The notes: generated from the letters alone by a model not told the origin. DNA of 64,000 nucleotides from Agreia bicolorata (GCF_000938265.1 NZ_JYFC01000002.1:186001-250000), one strand, 5' to 3'. Positions 53,695-63,138 are shown, counted from the stretch's first letter. Made by a program: numbers and translations.

Positions 53695-53925
53695 GAGGTC
53701 ATCCCATCATCCTCGGCGCCAAAATGGCCGCTTGTGGACGCGAAGATCGCGGCGCGTCGACTGCTGACGCGCGCCGCAGGGGCAGGAGAACGACTGCACG
53801 ACGGCGTCGCCCACCCGCTCTTCATGATCCAGGGCGAAAAAGTGGGACCGGTAGTTGTTTGCTGCGCAGAGAGCCATTCCGCAATCGTGACGCCATGGTC
53901 TTGCACCGGTAAACCCTTACATTAA
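53689..53925 (+). CDS. Possible small hypothetical gene
   Basis: A 78 aa reading frame starting ATGCATGAG, which overlaps the divergent CGNR start. The middle part (VDAKIAARRLLTRAAGAGER then LHDGVAHPLFMIQGEKVGPV) has GC-rich third positions and looks protein-like, but I recognise no family. An overlapping minus-strand frame (53655-53906) is a weaker rival. A 13-base match, AAAATGGCCGCTT, to an arm of the terminator at 32509-32564 lies at 53720-53732. Could also be decayed sequence. Confidence 0.25.
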   Translation: MHEVIPSSSAPKWPLVDAKIAARRLLTRAAGAGERLHDGVAHPLFMIQGEKVGPVVVCCAESHSAIVTPWSCTGKPLH

Positions 53926-53947
53926 GGCGCGGGCAGATGAGGGGCGA

Positions 53948-53972
53948 CCCCCTTCGACAGACTCAGGGAGCG
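53948..53972. repeat. Dispersed palindromic repeat, half copy near threonine aldolase
   Basis: CCCCTTCGACAGACTCAGGG plus AGCGG matches one arm of the repeat family with two or three substitutions. The other arm is absent. It lies 17 bases beyond the stop of the minus-strand threonine aldolase gene. Confidence 0.7.
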
Positions 53973-53988
53973 GTGCCCTTCTTGCGGG

Positions 53989-55068
53989 TCAGCGCTCGGC
54001 GAGCAACTCCCGCAGTCGCGCCGCGAACGCGTCGACATCGGCCTCTGTGGTGTCGAAGGCGCACATCCAGCGCACCTCGCCCGTCGACGGATCCCAGTCG
54101 TAGAAACGGAAGCTCTCGCGCAACCGGTCTGCGACCTCTGGAGCCACGATCGCGAAGACGGCGTTCGATTGCGTCGGCTGAGTGATCGTCACGCCATCCA
54201 GCCCCTCGACGGCCTGCCGCAGTCGCTGAGCCATCGCGTTGGCCTGCGAGGCGGAGCGCATCCAGAGCCCGTCGCTGAGAAGCGCGATGAGTTGCGCCGA
54301 GACGAAGCGCATCTTGCTCGAGAGCTGCATGTTGAGCTTGCGCAGGTACATGAGGCCCTCGGAGCGTTCCGGGTTGAGCACCACGACCGCCTCGCCGAAC
54401 ATAAGTCCGTTCTTCGTTCCGCCGAACGAGAGTACGTCGACTCCGGCGTCGGAGGTGAATGCCCGGAGCGGCACGCCGAGGGAGGCTGCGGCGTTGGAGA
54501 TGCGCGCGCCGTCCATGTGCAGGGTCATGCCGCGGGCATGCACGTGATCGGCGATGGCGCGCACCTCGACGGGCGTATAGGCGGTGCCCAGCTCGGTGGT
54601 CTGCGTGATCGACACGGCCAGCGGCTGCGCGCGGTGCTCGTCGCCCCAGCCCCAGGCCTCGCGGTCGATGAGTTCGGGCGTGAGCTTGCCATCCGGTGTC
54701 GGCACGGTGAGCAGCTTCAAGCCCGCGACCCGCTCGGGCGCCGCGTTCTCGTCGGTGTGGATGTGGGCGGTCTGCGTGCAGATCACCGCACCCCAGCGGG
54801 GCAGCATCGACTGCAGGCTCAGAACGTTCGCGCCGGTGCCGTTGAACACGGGGAACGCCTCGACGCCGTCGCCGAAGTGCTCGGCCATCACCTGCTGCAG
54901 ACGGGCCGTGTAGAGGTCTTCTCCGTAGGCGATCTGGTGGCCGCCGTTGGCTGCAGCGACGGCCGCAAGCACCTCGGGGTGCACACCGGCGTAGTTGTCG
55001 GAGGCGAACCCGCGGTAGTCGGTGTCGTGCAGGTGCAGGGGAGAGGCGGTGTCAGTCGAAGGGGTCAC
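53989..55068 (-). CDS. Low-specificity threonine aldolase
   Basis: PLP enzyme of the beta-eliminating lyase/threonine aldolase family, 359 aa; cleaves L-threonine or allo-threonine to glycine and acetaldehyde. Motifs: FASDNYAGVHPEVLAAVAAA, the cofactor-binding Asp in MTLHMDGARISNAAASLGVP, and the Schiff-base Lys in VDVLSFGGTKNGLMFGEAVV. GTG start at 55068. The 169-base upstream gap (55069-55237) contains short GC palindromes but no gene. Confidence 0.9.
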   Translation of the reverse strand: MTPSTDTASPLHLHDTDYRGFASDNYAGVHPEVLAAVAAANGGHQIAYGEDLYTARLQQVMAEHFGDGVEAFPVFNGTGANVLSLQSMLPRWGAVICTQTAHIHTDENAAPERVAGLKLLTVPTPDGKLTPELIDREAWGWGDEHRAQPLAVSITQTTELGTAYTPVEVRAIADHVHARGMTLHMDGARISNAAASLGVPLRAFTSDAGVDVLSFGGTKNGLMFGEAVVVLNPERSEGLMYLRKLNMQLSSKMRFVSAQLIALLSDGLWMRSASQANAMAQRLRQAVEGLDGVTITQPTQSNAVFAIVAPEVADRLRESFRFYDWDPSTGEVRWMCAFDTTEADVDAFAARLRELLAER

Positions 55069-55237
55069 GACTCCAGTCTCGCGTACGCGCCGCGCACGGG
55101 CGTTGCGTTCGGCGCGTCTTTGTTGCTAGCGCTGTAACGCAGGTAATTTCGAGCGGCGGCGGACGAAAACCTCACTCCCGGTCGATATCTCCTGAATTGC
55201 AGCCGTGCCGTGCTGCCACTGCGAGCGGCGGCGGCGA

Positions 55238-56980
55238 TCAGTGATCCCCGGTGCGGGGCCGCAGCCGCGTCTCTTCGACATCGAGCATGCCCTGGGCCTG
55301 CGCGAGAATTCGTGACGGATAAGCGCCCCGACGGCGGGCATCCAGAAGTCTTTCGCGCTCGGCGAGCACTACGGCGAGCCGCAGCTGGCGGTACACGCGG
55401 TGGGGCGTTTCGTCCGTGCTCGTTGAGGCGGGCGATGCCTCGTGCGAGCGTTCCCACGCGGCCTCGGCCCTGAGGAACGACGACTGGCGCACCCGCTCGA
55501 CGACGTCGGGATCGACCTCGTTCGTGCCGTCGATGGCGGCCGCGGGGTCGTCGAGCACGGCGAGGCCGGCGAAGCTGATCTCGTCGAGCAGGGTGGCGAG
55601 CTCGCGCCGGTCTTCGGCCTCATCGACGCCCTGGATTCCGAGCAGTCGGATCAGCCAGGGCAGAGTGCCACCCTGCACGATCAGGGTCACGACCGCGACA
55701 GTGAACGCGATGAGAATGAGCTGCGAGCGATAAGGGATGTCATGGGGCAGCGACTGCGCCGCGGCCAGCGTGACGACGCCGCGCATTCCCGACCAGCTCA
55801 GAACGATTCCGCCGCGCCAGTCGATGCTCTCTCGCCGCAGTTGCTCGAGGTCGGAGCGTCGGCGCTCGTAGAGCCGCTCCTCGCGCAGGCGGCGCCGCGC
55901 TGTCCACATGCCTCGGTGTGGAGTCTTTCGATAGTGGTAGAGGGCGAGCAGATTCTTGTAGGTGAGCTTCTCGGCGTGCTCCGCTCGCCTCTTCAGCATG
56001 TAGACCAGTGGGCCGATCCAGAGGAACCGCACCAGGGTCAACGCTACGACGGCAACGAGTCCGATTCCGACGGCGTCCCCCACGCTCAAGATCTCGGGGT
56101 GATCCACATCGTTGATCAGCGTGCGGATCTCGAGACCGATCAGCAGGAACACACCGTTCTCGAGCAAAAACTGGATGGTGCGCCAGTTGATGCGATCGCT
56201 GATCCGTGCCTGCGCCGAGAACGCCGACGGCGCATGATGCCCGGTGTAAAGGCCGGCCACGACCACCGCGAGAACACCGGATGCGCCGAGCGCCTGGGTG
56301 GGCAGGAACGCCAGGAACGGCACGGCGATGGAGATCGCGGTGTCGAGAACGGGGTCGTCGAGCTTGGTGCGCACGAACACCGAGATGAGGCCGGCGAGCA
56401 GCCCGATCACGATGGCGACGAAGACGGCGAAAAGAAAGTCGCCCACGGTCTCCCACGGCGAGAGCAGGCCGCCCGCGGCAGCGGCGGTGGCTGAGCGCAG
56501 CAGCACCAGGGCGGTGGCGTCGTTCACGAGGCCCTCACCCTCGAGCACGGTCAGGATGCGCGGCGGCAACCCGAGACGGCGGCCGATGGATGTCGCTGCG
56601 ACCGCGTCGGGTGGGCTGATGATGGCGCCCAGTGCGATGGCCGCGGCGAGATTGAGATCGGGCAGCATCGTGAACAGCAGGAAGCCGGTGCCGAACGCGG
56701 TGACGATCACCAGCACGACCGAGAGGCTTGTGATGGTGCTGAAGTTTCGCCTGAAGTCGACCACGGGAACGCTGATGGCCGCCGCGTAGAGAATCGGCGG
56801 CAGCACCACGTCGAGCACGAGCTCGCCTTCGATCTGCAGTTCGGGGAAGCCGGGAAGGAACGAGATTCCGACGCCGACGATCACAAGAATGATTGGCGCG
56901 GCGACGCCGAGGCGTTTCGAGAAGTACGCGACCGCGACGATGACCGCGATGCCGAATACTGCGTAGACGCCGAGTTCCAT
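55238..56980 (-). CDS. Na+/H+ antiporter, CPA1 family
   Basis: Monovalent cation/proton antiporter of 580 aa. Twelve or so hydrophobic segments occupy residues 1-~430, with the ion-binding segments IALGAIISPPDAVAATSIGR (D in the unwound helix) and TVLEGEGLVNDATALVLLRS (the Asn-Asp pair). WSGMRGVVTLAAAQSLPHDI is a further family mark. A ~140-residue cytoplasmic tail follows, rich in Arg and Glu. Independent of the Mrp operon. Start ATG 56978-56980 chosen; GTG 56984-56986 is two codons upstream, and neither has a clear ribosome binding site. Confidence 0.9.
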   Translation of the reverse strand: MELGVYAVFGIAVIVAVAYFSKRLGVAAPIILVIVGVGISFLPGFPELQIEGELVLDVVLPPILYAAAISVPVVDFRRNFSTITSLSVVLVIVTAFGTGFLLFTMLPDLNLAAAIALGAIISPPDAVAATSIGRRLGLPPRILTVLEGEGLVNDATALVLLRSATAAAAGGLLSPWETVGDFLFAVFVAIVIGLLAGLISVFVRTKLDDPVLDTAISIAVPFLAFLPTQALGASGVLAVVVAGLYTGHHAPSAFSAQARISDRINWRTIQFLLENGVFLLIGLEIRTLINDVDHPEILSVGDAVGIGLVAVVALTLVRFLWIGPLVYMLKRRAEHAEKLTYKNLLALYHYRKTPHRGMWTARRRLREERLYERRRSDLEQLRRESIDWRGGIVLSWSGMRGVVTLAAAQSLPHDIPYRSQLILIAFTVAVVTLIVQGGTLPWLIRLLGIQGVDEAEDRRELATLLDEISFAGLAVLDDPAAAIDGTNEVDPDVVERVRQSSFLRAEAAWERSHEASPASTSTDETPHRVYRQLRLAVVLAERERLLDARRRGAYPSRILAQAQGMLDVEETRLRPRTGDH

Positions 56981-57091
56981 GGTCACTACAGGGTACTGGG
57001 ACTATGTTCCGGCCACATTTCGTGCGGCCGTTCGTCGAGCCTGTTGAGGCGTCCCGGAGCAAACTACATGCCTTAGCTATATAGTTGATCA

Positions 57092-58333
57092 GTGCCAACT
57101 TCTACTTCACCTCAGACAGGATCCATTCTCAAACAGCCCCTCGCCGTATGGGCGGTGGCGTTCGCCAGCGTGATCGCGTTCATGGGTATCGGGCTCGTCG
57201 ACCCGATTCTGCCCGCCATCGCGAAGAGTCTGAAGGCCAGCCCGACCGAGACATCGTTGCTGTTCACGAGCTACCTCGTCGTTACCGGACTCGCCATGCT
57301 CATCACGAGCTGGATCTCGAGCCGCATCGGCGCCAAGAAGACGCTGCTGATCGGGCTCGCCCTGATCGTCGTGTTCGCCGCGCTCGCGGGCGTGGCTGGC
57401 AGCGTCGAGGGCGTCATCGGCTTCCGCGCCGGATGGGGGCTCGGCAACGCGCTCTTCATCTCGACCGCCCTGTCGACGATCGTCGGCGCGGCCAGCGGCG
57501 GAAGCGGTGCCGCGATCACTCTGTACGAGGCCGCGCTCGGCCTCGGCATCGCGGTCGGCCCCCTGCTCGGTGGAACGCTCGGCACGATCAGCTGGAGGGG
57601 CCCGTTCTTCGGCACCGCGGTGCTCATGGCCGTGGGATTCATCGCGATCGTCACTCTTCTGCGGGAGGACAAGACCGTGGTGCGCACCCCCACGAAGCTC
57701 TCGGCGCCGTTCACCGCCATGAAGGTGCCCGGCATCCGCTACCTCGCCGGAATCGCCCTGTTCTACAACATCGGCTTCTTTGTGCTGCTGGCGTACACGC
57801 CGTATCCGCTCGGTCTCGATGAGATGGGACTCGGCTACACCTTCTTCGCCTGGGGTCTCTCTGTGGCGTTCACCTCGGTGTTCGTCGCTCCCATGCTGAC
57901 GAAGCGCATGAAACGCACGAGTGCGCTCAAGCTCGCGCTCACCATCCTCGCTCTCGACCTGATCGCGGGTGGCATCGTGATCGACTCGCAGGCCGGTCTC
58001 ATCGCGTGCATCGTCGTTGGCGGCCTCATGCTCGGAATCGTGAACACGGTGCTGACCGAGAGCGTGATGGAGGCGAGCGACCTGCCCCGATCGGTGGCGT
58101 CGTCGTCGTACTCCGCGGTGCGCTTTCTCGGTGGAGCCTTCGCACCTCCCGGTGCCGCCGCCCTGGCCGCAGCGATCTCGCCGAGCGCGCCGATGTATGC
58201 CGGTGCGGCCTCTGTACTGGTAGCCGTGCTGATCGCGTTCCTCGGCCGCAAGGCGCTGCGCCGGGTCGACGCCGCCCACGAGGAGAGCCCGCTCGCCGAG
58301 GCCGAGGCGATCACGGTGGGCGAGTCGCTGTAG
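57092..58333 (+). CDS. MFS transporter, drug-efflux type
   Basis: 413 aa exporter with 12 hydrophobic segments. The start shows FASVIAFMGIGLVDPILPAI (helix 1), then SRIGAKKTLLIGLALI as motif A between helices 2 and 3, and LGLGIAVGPLLGGTLGTISW as motif C in helix 5, which marks antiporters of the drug:H+ group. GTG start at 57092 sits 6 bases after TATAGT (57080-57085), so the mRNA is probably leaderless. A near-palindrome TTAGCTATATAGTTGA (57073-57088) covers the -10, a plausible site for a MarR-type repressor; no such gene is adjacent. Confidence 0.88.
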   Translation: MPTSTSPQTGSILKQPLAVWAVAFASVIAFMGIGLVDPILPAIAKSLKASPTETSLLFTSYLVVTGLAMLITSWISSRIGAKKTLLIGLALIVVFAALAGVAGSVEGVIGFRAGWGLGNALFISTALSTIVGAASGGSGAAITLYEAALGLGIAVGPLLGGTLGTISWRGPFFGTAVLMAVGFIAIVTLLREDKTVVRTPTKLSAPFTAMKVPGIRYLAGIALFYNIGFFVLLAYTPYPLGLDEMGLGYTFFAWGLSVAFTSVFVAPMLTKRMKRTSALKLALTILALDLIAGGIVIDSQAGLIACIVVGGLMLGIVNTVLTESVMEASDLPRSVASSSYSAVRFLGGAFAPPGAAALAAAISPSAPMYAGAASVLVAVLIAFLGRKALRRVDAAHEESPLAEAEAITVGESL

Positions 58334-58378
58334 GGGTCTCGTTCGTTGAACCTGTCGGGACGTGCCCCTTCGACGGCT

Positions 58379-58402
58379 CCCTTCGACAGGCTCAGGGAAC
58401 GG
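58379..58402. repeat. Dispersed palindromic repeat, half copy between two MFS genes
   Basis: CCCTTCGACAGGCTCAGGGA plus ACGG matches the consensus arm with one substitution; a decayed partner (GTTGAACCTGTCGGGAC region, 58344-58360) and a partial duplicate (CCCCTTCGACGG, 58366-58377) precede it. It fills most of the 97-base gap. Confidence 0.75.
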
Positions 58403-58430
58403 AAGCCCGAAACGCCCGTAGCCTGAGAGG

Positions 58431-59696
58431 GTGCCACGCCCCTTCCGCTCCGCCCCTCGTGAGCGCCTCTCCCGCGACGTCTACGTTCTCGGCCTCATCG
58501 CCTTCTTCGTGATGGTCGGCTTCGGCGTCGTCGTGCCCGTGCTGCCCGTATTCGTGCGCAGCTTCGGTGTGGGCTACGCGGAGGTCGGCGCCGTCGTCTC
58601 GGCCTTCGCCCTCATGCGCCTCGTCGCGAGCCCCTTCGTCGGCAAGCTCATCGACCTCATGGGCGAGCGAGTCGTGCTCGCCGTGGGAATCGGTATCGTC
58701 GCCGTCTCGAGCGGACTCGTGGGCATCGCCGCGGACTACCCGCACCTGCTCATCCTGCGCGGCGTCGGCGGAATCGGCTCGGCCATGTTCACGGTCGCCG
58801 CCATGACGCTACTGCTCGGCTCGACCAGCGCCGCGCATCGCGCCCGCGCCGTGGGCTTCTATCAGGGCGGCTTCCTCATCGGCGGAATGACAGGACCTGC
58901 GATCGGCGGCCTTCTCGCCACGATCTCGCTCACCGCCCCGTTCTTCTTCTACGCCGGCACTCTCGCCGTCGCCGGAATCGTCGGGCTCGTGCTTCTGCGA
59001 CCCCGCGCGCAGCCCGCAGACAGGCAGGCCGCGGGCGCGCCGGATGCCGATGGTTCGGTCAATCCGCTGGTTCCCCTTCGCGACGTGCTGCGGGATGCGC
59101 GCTTCCGCGCCGCCTGCCTCGCGAACTTCGCGCAGGGCTGGAACTCCTTCGGAGTGCGCAGCGCACTGATCCCCGTGATCGTCGTCGAGGTGATCAAGGG
59201 GCCGAGCTCGTTCACGGGCATCGCGTTCGCCATCGCCGCCGTCGCCCAGACCCTGGCGCTCGGACCCGCGGCGCGCTTCATCGACCGCGCAGGGCGCAAG
59301 CCGGCTCTTGTGCTGTCGCTGGCCGCGGCGGCCGCGCTGACCGTGGCCATCTCGTTCACGGGCGACATCGTCACGCTCACGGTTCTTCTCAGCCTCTACG
59401 GGGTCGTCTCGGCGTTTCTCGGAATCGCCCCTGCGGCATCCGTTGGCGATGTCGTCGGCCGACGCGGCGGGCGAGGCATCGCCATCTTCTCGATGAGCTC
59501 CGACATCGGCGCCATCGTGGGGCCGCTCGCGGCGGGTGCCCTGGTCGACGCCTTCTCGTTCCCCGTCGCGTTCGGAGTGGGCGCCGTGTTCTTCCTTGCT
59601 GCGTCGCTCTACTCGCTCCGGATGCCTCGGGCGGTGTCGGCGGCTCCCGCTAGCGTGGGGACGAACGACGCGAGGGCCGACAACCGAGAGGGCTGA
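58431..59696 (+). CDS. MFS transporter
   Basis: 421 aa membrane transporter with 12 hydrophobic segments. VYVLGLIAFFVMVGFGVVVP then VLPVFVRSFGVGYAEVGAVV open the first helices; FVGKLIDLMGERVVLAVGIG is motif A and YQGGFLIGGMTGPAIGGLLA is motif C. The branch resembles sugar or drug efflux proteins; the substrate is unknown. GTG start at 58431 with TAGCCT 6 bases upstream (58419-58424); the spacer GAGAGG could also act as a weak ribosome binding site. The large nuclease/helicase gene begins 6 bases after its stop and is probably cotranscribed. Confidence 0.87.
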   Translation: MPRPFRSAPRERLSRDVYVLGLIAFFVMVGFGVVVPVLPVFVRSFGVGYAEVGAVVSAFALMRLVASPFVGKLIDLMGERVVLAVGIGIVAVSSGLVGIAADYPHLLILRGVGGIGSAMFTVAAMTLLLGSTSAAHRARAVGFYQGGFLIGGMTGPAIGGLLATISLTAPFFFYAGTLAVAGIVGLVLLRPRAQPADRQAAGAPDADGSVNPLVPLRDVLRDARFRAACLANFAQGWNSFGVRSALIPVIVVEVIKGPSSFTGIAFAIAAVAQTLALGPAARFIDRAGRKPALVLSLAAAAALTVAISFTGDIVTLTVLLSLYGVVSAFLGIAPAASVGDVVGRRGGRGIAIFSMSSDIGAIVGPLAAGALVDAFSFPVAFGVGAVFFLAASLYSLRMPRAVSAAPASVGTNDARADNREG

Positions 59697-59702
59697 GAAT
59701 CC

Positions 59703-62700
59703 ATGTTCCTTCTCGACGGCACGGTGGTCTACTCGGCCAGCGACCTCACCGCCGCGGCCTCCTGCGAGTGGGCGCTGATGCGCAAGCTCGACGCCAAACT
59801 GGGCCGCATCGACGAGGTCGTCGAGGCCGAAGATGACATGCTGCAGCGCACGGCGACGCTGGGCGACCTGCACGAGCTCGCGACGCTCGAGCACCTGCGC
59901 GAGACGGGCGGCGTCGTCGAGATCGAGAGGCCTGCGATCGACCAGGTCGCGGTGGCCGCCGCCGAGACGCTCGAGGCGCTGCGCGGCGGGGCCGCCGTCG
60001 TTTTCCAGGGCGCTTTCTTCGACGGTCGGTTCCTCGGGTACTCCGACTTTCTCGTGCGTGACGGCGACGCGGGCGACGTGCCCGCATATTCGGTCTACGA
60101 CACCAAGCTCGCGCGCAAGGCCAAGATCACGGCGCTGCTGCAGCTCGCCGCCTATGCCGACCAGTTGCAGCTGAACGGCATCCCCACCAGCGAGACCGTG
60201 CATCTCATCCTCGGCACGGGCAAGACGACCTCGCACCGGCTGCGCGACATTTTGCCCGTCTATCGCCGCCGGCGCGCGCGCCTGCAGCAGCTCGTCGACG
60301 ACCGCGTGGCCGATTCCGAGGCCACGCAGTGGGGCGATCCGCGCTACACCGCATGCGGGCGCTGCGCCGCCTGCGCCGAGCAGGTTGAACGAACCCGCGA
60401 CGTTCTGCAGGTGGCGGGCATGCGGCTCACGCAACGGGCGCGCCTGCGGGCCGCAGGCATCCAGAGCATCGACCAGCTCGCGGCGGCCGCGGGCCCCGTG
60501 CCCGGGCTCGCACAGGCCACGCTCGAATCGCTCGCCGGCCAGGCGCGTATGCAGATCGAGCCGCCTGCGCCGGGGCAGGCACTGAGCTGGCAGATCGCCG
60601 ATCCTGCCCCGCTCGCGGCCATTCCGGCCCCCGATGCCGGCGACATCTTCTTCGACTTCGAGGGCGACCCCCTTTATCAGGAGGGCTCTGCGTGGGGCCT
60701 CGACTACCTCTTCGGTCTCGTCGAGCCCGACGAGACGTTCGTGGCCTTCTGGGCACACGACCTGGCCGAGGAGCGGCAGGCGCTCATCGACTTTCTCGAC
60801 TACGTGGCCGAGCGCCGAGCAAGGCACCCGCTCATGCACATCTACCACTACGCCTCCTACGAGCGCACGCACCTGCTCACGCTCGCCGCCAGGCACGGTG
60901 TCGGAGAAGAGACCGTCGACGACCTGCTGCGGCAGAACGTGCTGGTCGATCTCTATCCCGTAGTGCGGCAGGGAATGCGCATCGGCACGCACAGCTACTC
61001 GCTCAAGAAGCTCGAGCCGCTCTACATGGGCGATGCCGAGCGGGCCGGGGTGGCCAACGCGGCAGACTCCATCACGGAATACGTGCGGTCGCGGGAGCTT
61101 CTGGCCGCGGGCGACGTGGTCGGGTCAGCCCGAGTGCAAGACGACATCGCCCGCTACAACACCTACGACTGCGTCAGCACACTGCGGCTGAGGGACTGGC
61201 TGCTCGAGCGGGCCGCGTCGGTGCCTCGGGACTCCCTGCCCGAGGCAGGCGGTCGGCTCGACTTCGACCTGCCCGTGCGCGAGCCCGACCCTGTCTACCT
61301 AGAGCTCGCGGCGCTGTCCGCGGCCGTGCCGCTTGCAGAACGCACGGCCGACGACACGGCGCTGGCGCTCGCATCCGCCGCCATCGACTATCACCGGCGC
61401 GAGCAGAAGTCGTTCTGGTGGCAGCACTTCTCGCGGCTCACCGGTCCGATCGACGAATGGGCCGACACCCGCGATGTGCTCGTCGTGACTGAGGCGGTCG
61501 TGCTTCGCGACTGGTTCCGCGAGGGCAGGCAGCGCAGCGACCGGCGCCGACTCGGCCTGCGTGGAATTCTCGCCCCGGGCAGCTCGCTGAAGCCCGGGCA
61601 GAATCCATTCATGCTCTACGACGCGCCCTATCCGCCCATCCTGCGGGGGCGCGAGCCCGGCGCCCGAACCGCCCACAGCCGGGTCACCGTGGTCGAGACG
61701 CTCGACGACGGCACGATCGTCGTCGACGAGGTGCTCGAGAAAGACGCGCCGCACTACGACGAGCTGCCCGTCGCCCTGACGCCCGGCACGCCTCCGCCGG
61801 CCGGAACCCAGGTCGAGGCCATCTCCGAATGGGGGCGGGCGATTCTCGACGCGCATCCCGATCCTCTCGCCGACCCGGCCTACGACGTTCTGCGCCGCCG
61901 ACCGCCGCGCGCGACCCTCGCTCCCGTGGCCACCGACGCCGACGGTGTCGGCGACGTGGCCTCGGCGCTCGTTGCCTCGTTGCTCACGCTCGACCACTCG
62001 TACCTCGCGGTGCAGGGCCCTCCCGGAACGGGCAAGACGTACACGGGGTCGCACGTGATCGCCCGACTCGTGCACGAGCACGGGTGGAAGATCGGTGTCG
62101 TCGCTCAGTCGCACGCGGCCGTCGAGAACATGCTGCGCGCCGTCGTCGGGGCGGGCGTCGACCGCGCGCTGGTGGGCAAGAAGGCCTCCGCGGCAACGAG
62201 CGCCAACGATGACGAGCCCGCGTTCACGGTGCTCTCTCCCACGGCCTTCGCTGGCTTCACTGGGCGAGATGGCGGATACGTCGTCGGCGGAACCGCATGG
62301 GATTTCAGCAATGCGTCCCGCATCCCGAGACAGTCGCTCGACCTGCTCGTGGTCGACGAGGCGGGCCAGTTCTCGCTCGCGTCGACCATCGCGTCGGCGG
62401 TGTCGGCGAAACGGCTGTTGCTGCTCGGCGATCCGCAGCAGCTTCCTCAGGTGAGCCAGGGCACGCATCCCGAACCCGTCGATGAGTCGGCCATCGGCTG
62501 GCTCTCTGCGGGGCACGACGTTCTGCCGCCAGAGTTCGGATACTTCCTCGCCACGTCGTGGCGAATGCATCCCGCGGTCTGCGCGCCCGTGTCAGAACTC
62601 TCCTACGAGGGCCGGCTGGTGTCGCACGCGTCAGACCGACGGCTCGAGGCAGTCGAACCCGGGCTGCACCCCGTTGCGATCGAGCACGCCGAGCGGTCGA

Positions 62701-63137
62701 CCTCGTCGCCCGAGGAGGCCGATGCCGTGGTCGACATCGTCGCCTCGGTTCTCGGGAGCACGTGGTGGTCTGGCGGAGTCGCTCGACCGCTCGACGAGCG
62801 CGACGTGATCGTGGTGGCGCCCTACAACGCGCAGGTCGAGTTGCTCAGGCTGCGACTCGCGCAGGCAGGGTATGCATCCATTCCCGTGGGAACCGTCGAC
62901 AAGTTCCAGGGACGAGAGGCCGCGATCGCCATCGTGTCGCTCGCGGCCTCATCCGCAGACGACGTGCCTCGGGGTCTCGAGTTCCTACTCATGGCCAACA
63001 GGCTCAACGTCGCTATCTCCCGAGCGCAGTGGGCGGCCTACCTGGTCTACTCGCCGACCCTCACCGATGCCCTGCCGAGAACCGAGCAGACGCTCGCTCA
63101 GCTGAGCGCCTTCATCCGCCTGGTGTCGGGGGACTGA
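59703..63137 (+). CDS. RecB-like nuclease fused to Upf1-type SF1 helicase (TM0106 family)
   Basis: 1144 aa multidomain protein. Residues ~1-220: Cas4/RecB-like nuclease, with GYSDFLVRD and YSVYDTKLARKAK supplying the D...DxK active site, ending in a Cys cluster (CGRCAACAEQ, about 218-227) that could hold zinc or iron-sulfur. A helix-hairpin-helix-like region follows (RLRAAGIQSIDQLAA). Residues ~310-480: RNase H-like exonuclease domain (DIFFDFEGDPLYQ). Residues ~750-1140: SF1 helicase of the Upf1/Dna2 kind, with AVQGPPGTGKTYTGS (Walker A), LLVVDEAGQFSLAS (Walker B) and VDKFQGREAAIAIVSLAAS. Likely acts in DNA repair or nucleic-acid processing; not experimentally defined to my knowledge. Confidence 0.85.
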   Translation: MFLLDGTVVYSASDLTAAASCEWALMRKLDAKLGRIDEVVEAEDDMLQRTATLGDLHELATLEHLRETGGVVEIERPAIDQVAVAAAETLEALRGGAAVVFQGAFFDGRFLGYSDFLVRDGDAGDVPAYSVYDTKLARKAKITALLQLAAYADQLQLNGIPTSETVHLILGTGKTTSHRLRDILPVYRRRRARLQQLVDDRVADSEATQWGDPRYTACGRCAACAEQVERTRDVLQVAGMRLTQRARLRAAGIQSIDQLAAAAGPVPGLAQATLESLAGQARMQIEPPAPGQALSWQIADPAPLAAIPAPDAGDIFFDFEGDPLYQEGSAWGLDYLFGLVEPDETFVAFWAHDLAEERQALIDFLDYVAERRARHPLMHIYHYASYERTHLLTLAARHGVGEETVDDLLRQNVLVDLYPVVRQGMRIGTHSYSLKKLEPLYMGDAERAGVANAADSITEYVRSRELLAAGDVVGSARVQDDIARYNTYDCVSTLRLRDWLLERAASVPRDSLPEAGGRLDFDLPVREPDPVYLELAALSAAVPLAERTADDTALALASAAIDYHRREQKSFWWQHFSRLTGPIDEWADTRDVLVVTEAVVLRDWFREGRQRSDRRRLGLRGILAPGSSLKPGQNPFMLYDAPYPPILRGREPGARTAHSRVTVVETLDDGTIVVDEVLEKDAPHYDELPVALTPGTPPPAGTQVEAISEWGRAILDAHPDPLADPAYDVLRRRPPRATLAPVATDADGVGDVASALVASLLTLDHSYLAVQGPPGTGKTYTGSHVIARLVHEHGWKIGVVAQSHAAVENMLRAVVGAGVDRALVGKKASAATSANDDEPAFTVLSPTAFAGFTGRDGGYVVGGTAWDFSNASRIPRQSLDLLVVDEAGQFSLASTIASAVSAKRLLLLGDPQQLPQVSQGTHPEPVDESAIGWLSAGHDVLPPEFGYFLATSWRMHPAVCAPVSELSYEGRLVSHASDRRLEAVEPGLHPVAIEHAERSTSSPEEADAVVDIVASVLGSTWWSGGVARPLDERDVIVVAPYNAQVELLRLRLAQAGYASIPVGTVDKFQGREAAIAIVSLAASSADDVPRGLEFLLMANRLNVAISRAQWAAYLVYSPTLTDALPRTEQTLAQLSAFIRLVSGD

Positions 63138-63138
63138 C

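Noticed and set aside
53655-53906. Minus-strand 83-codon frame upstream of the CGNR gene
   Set aside because: Ser/Ala-rich composition without a fold-like pattern; it would overlap the CGNR start and the more protein-like plus-strand frame.
59703-63137. Cas4-like domain taken as a sign of a CRISPR-Cas locus
   Set aside because: No cas1/cas2, effector or array nearby. The domain is fused to a helicase as in TM0106-type proteins, which occur without CRISPR.
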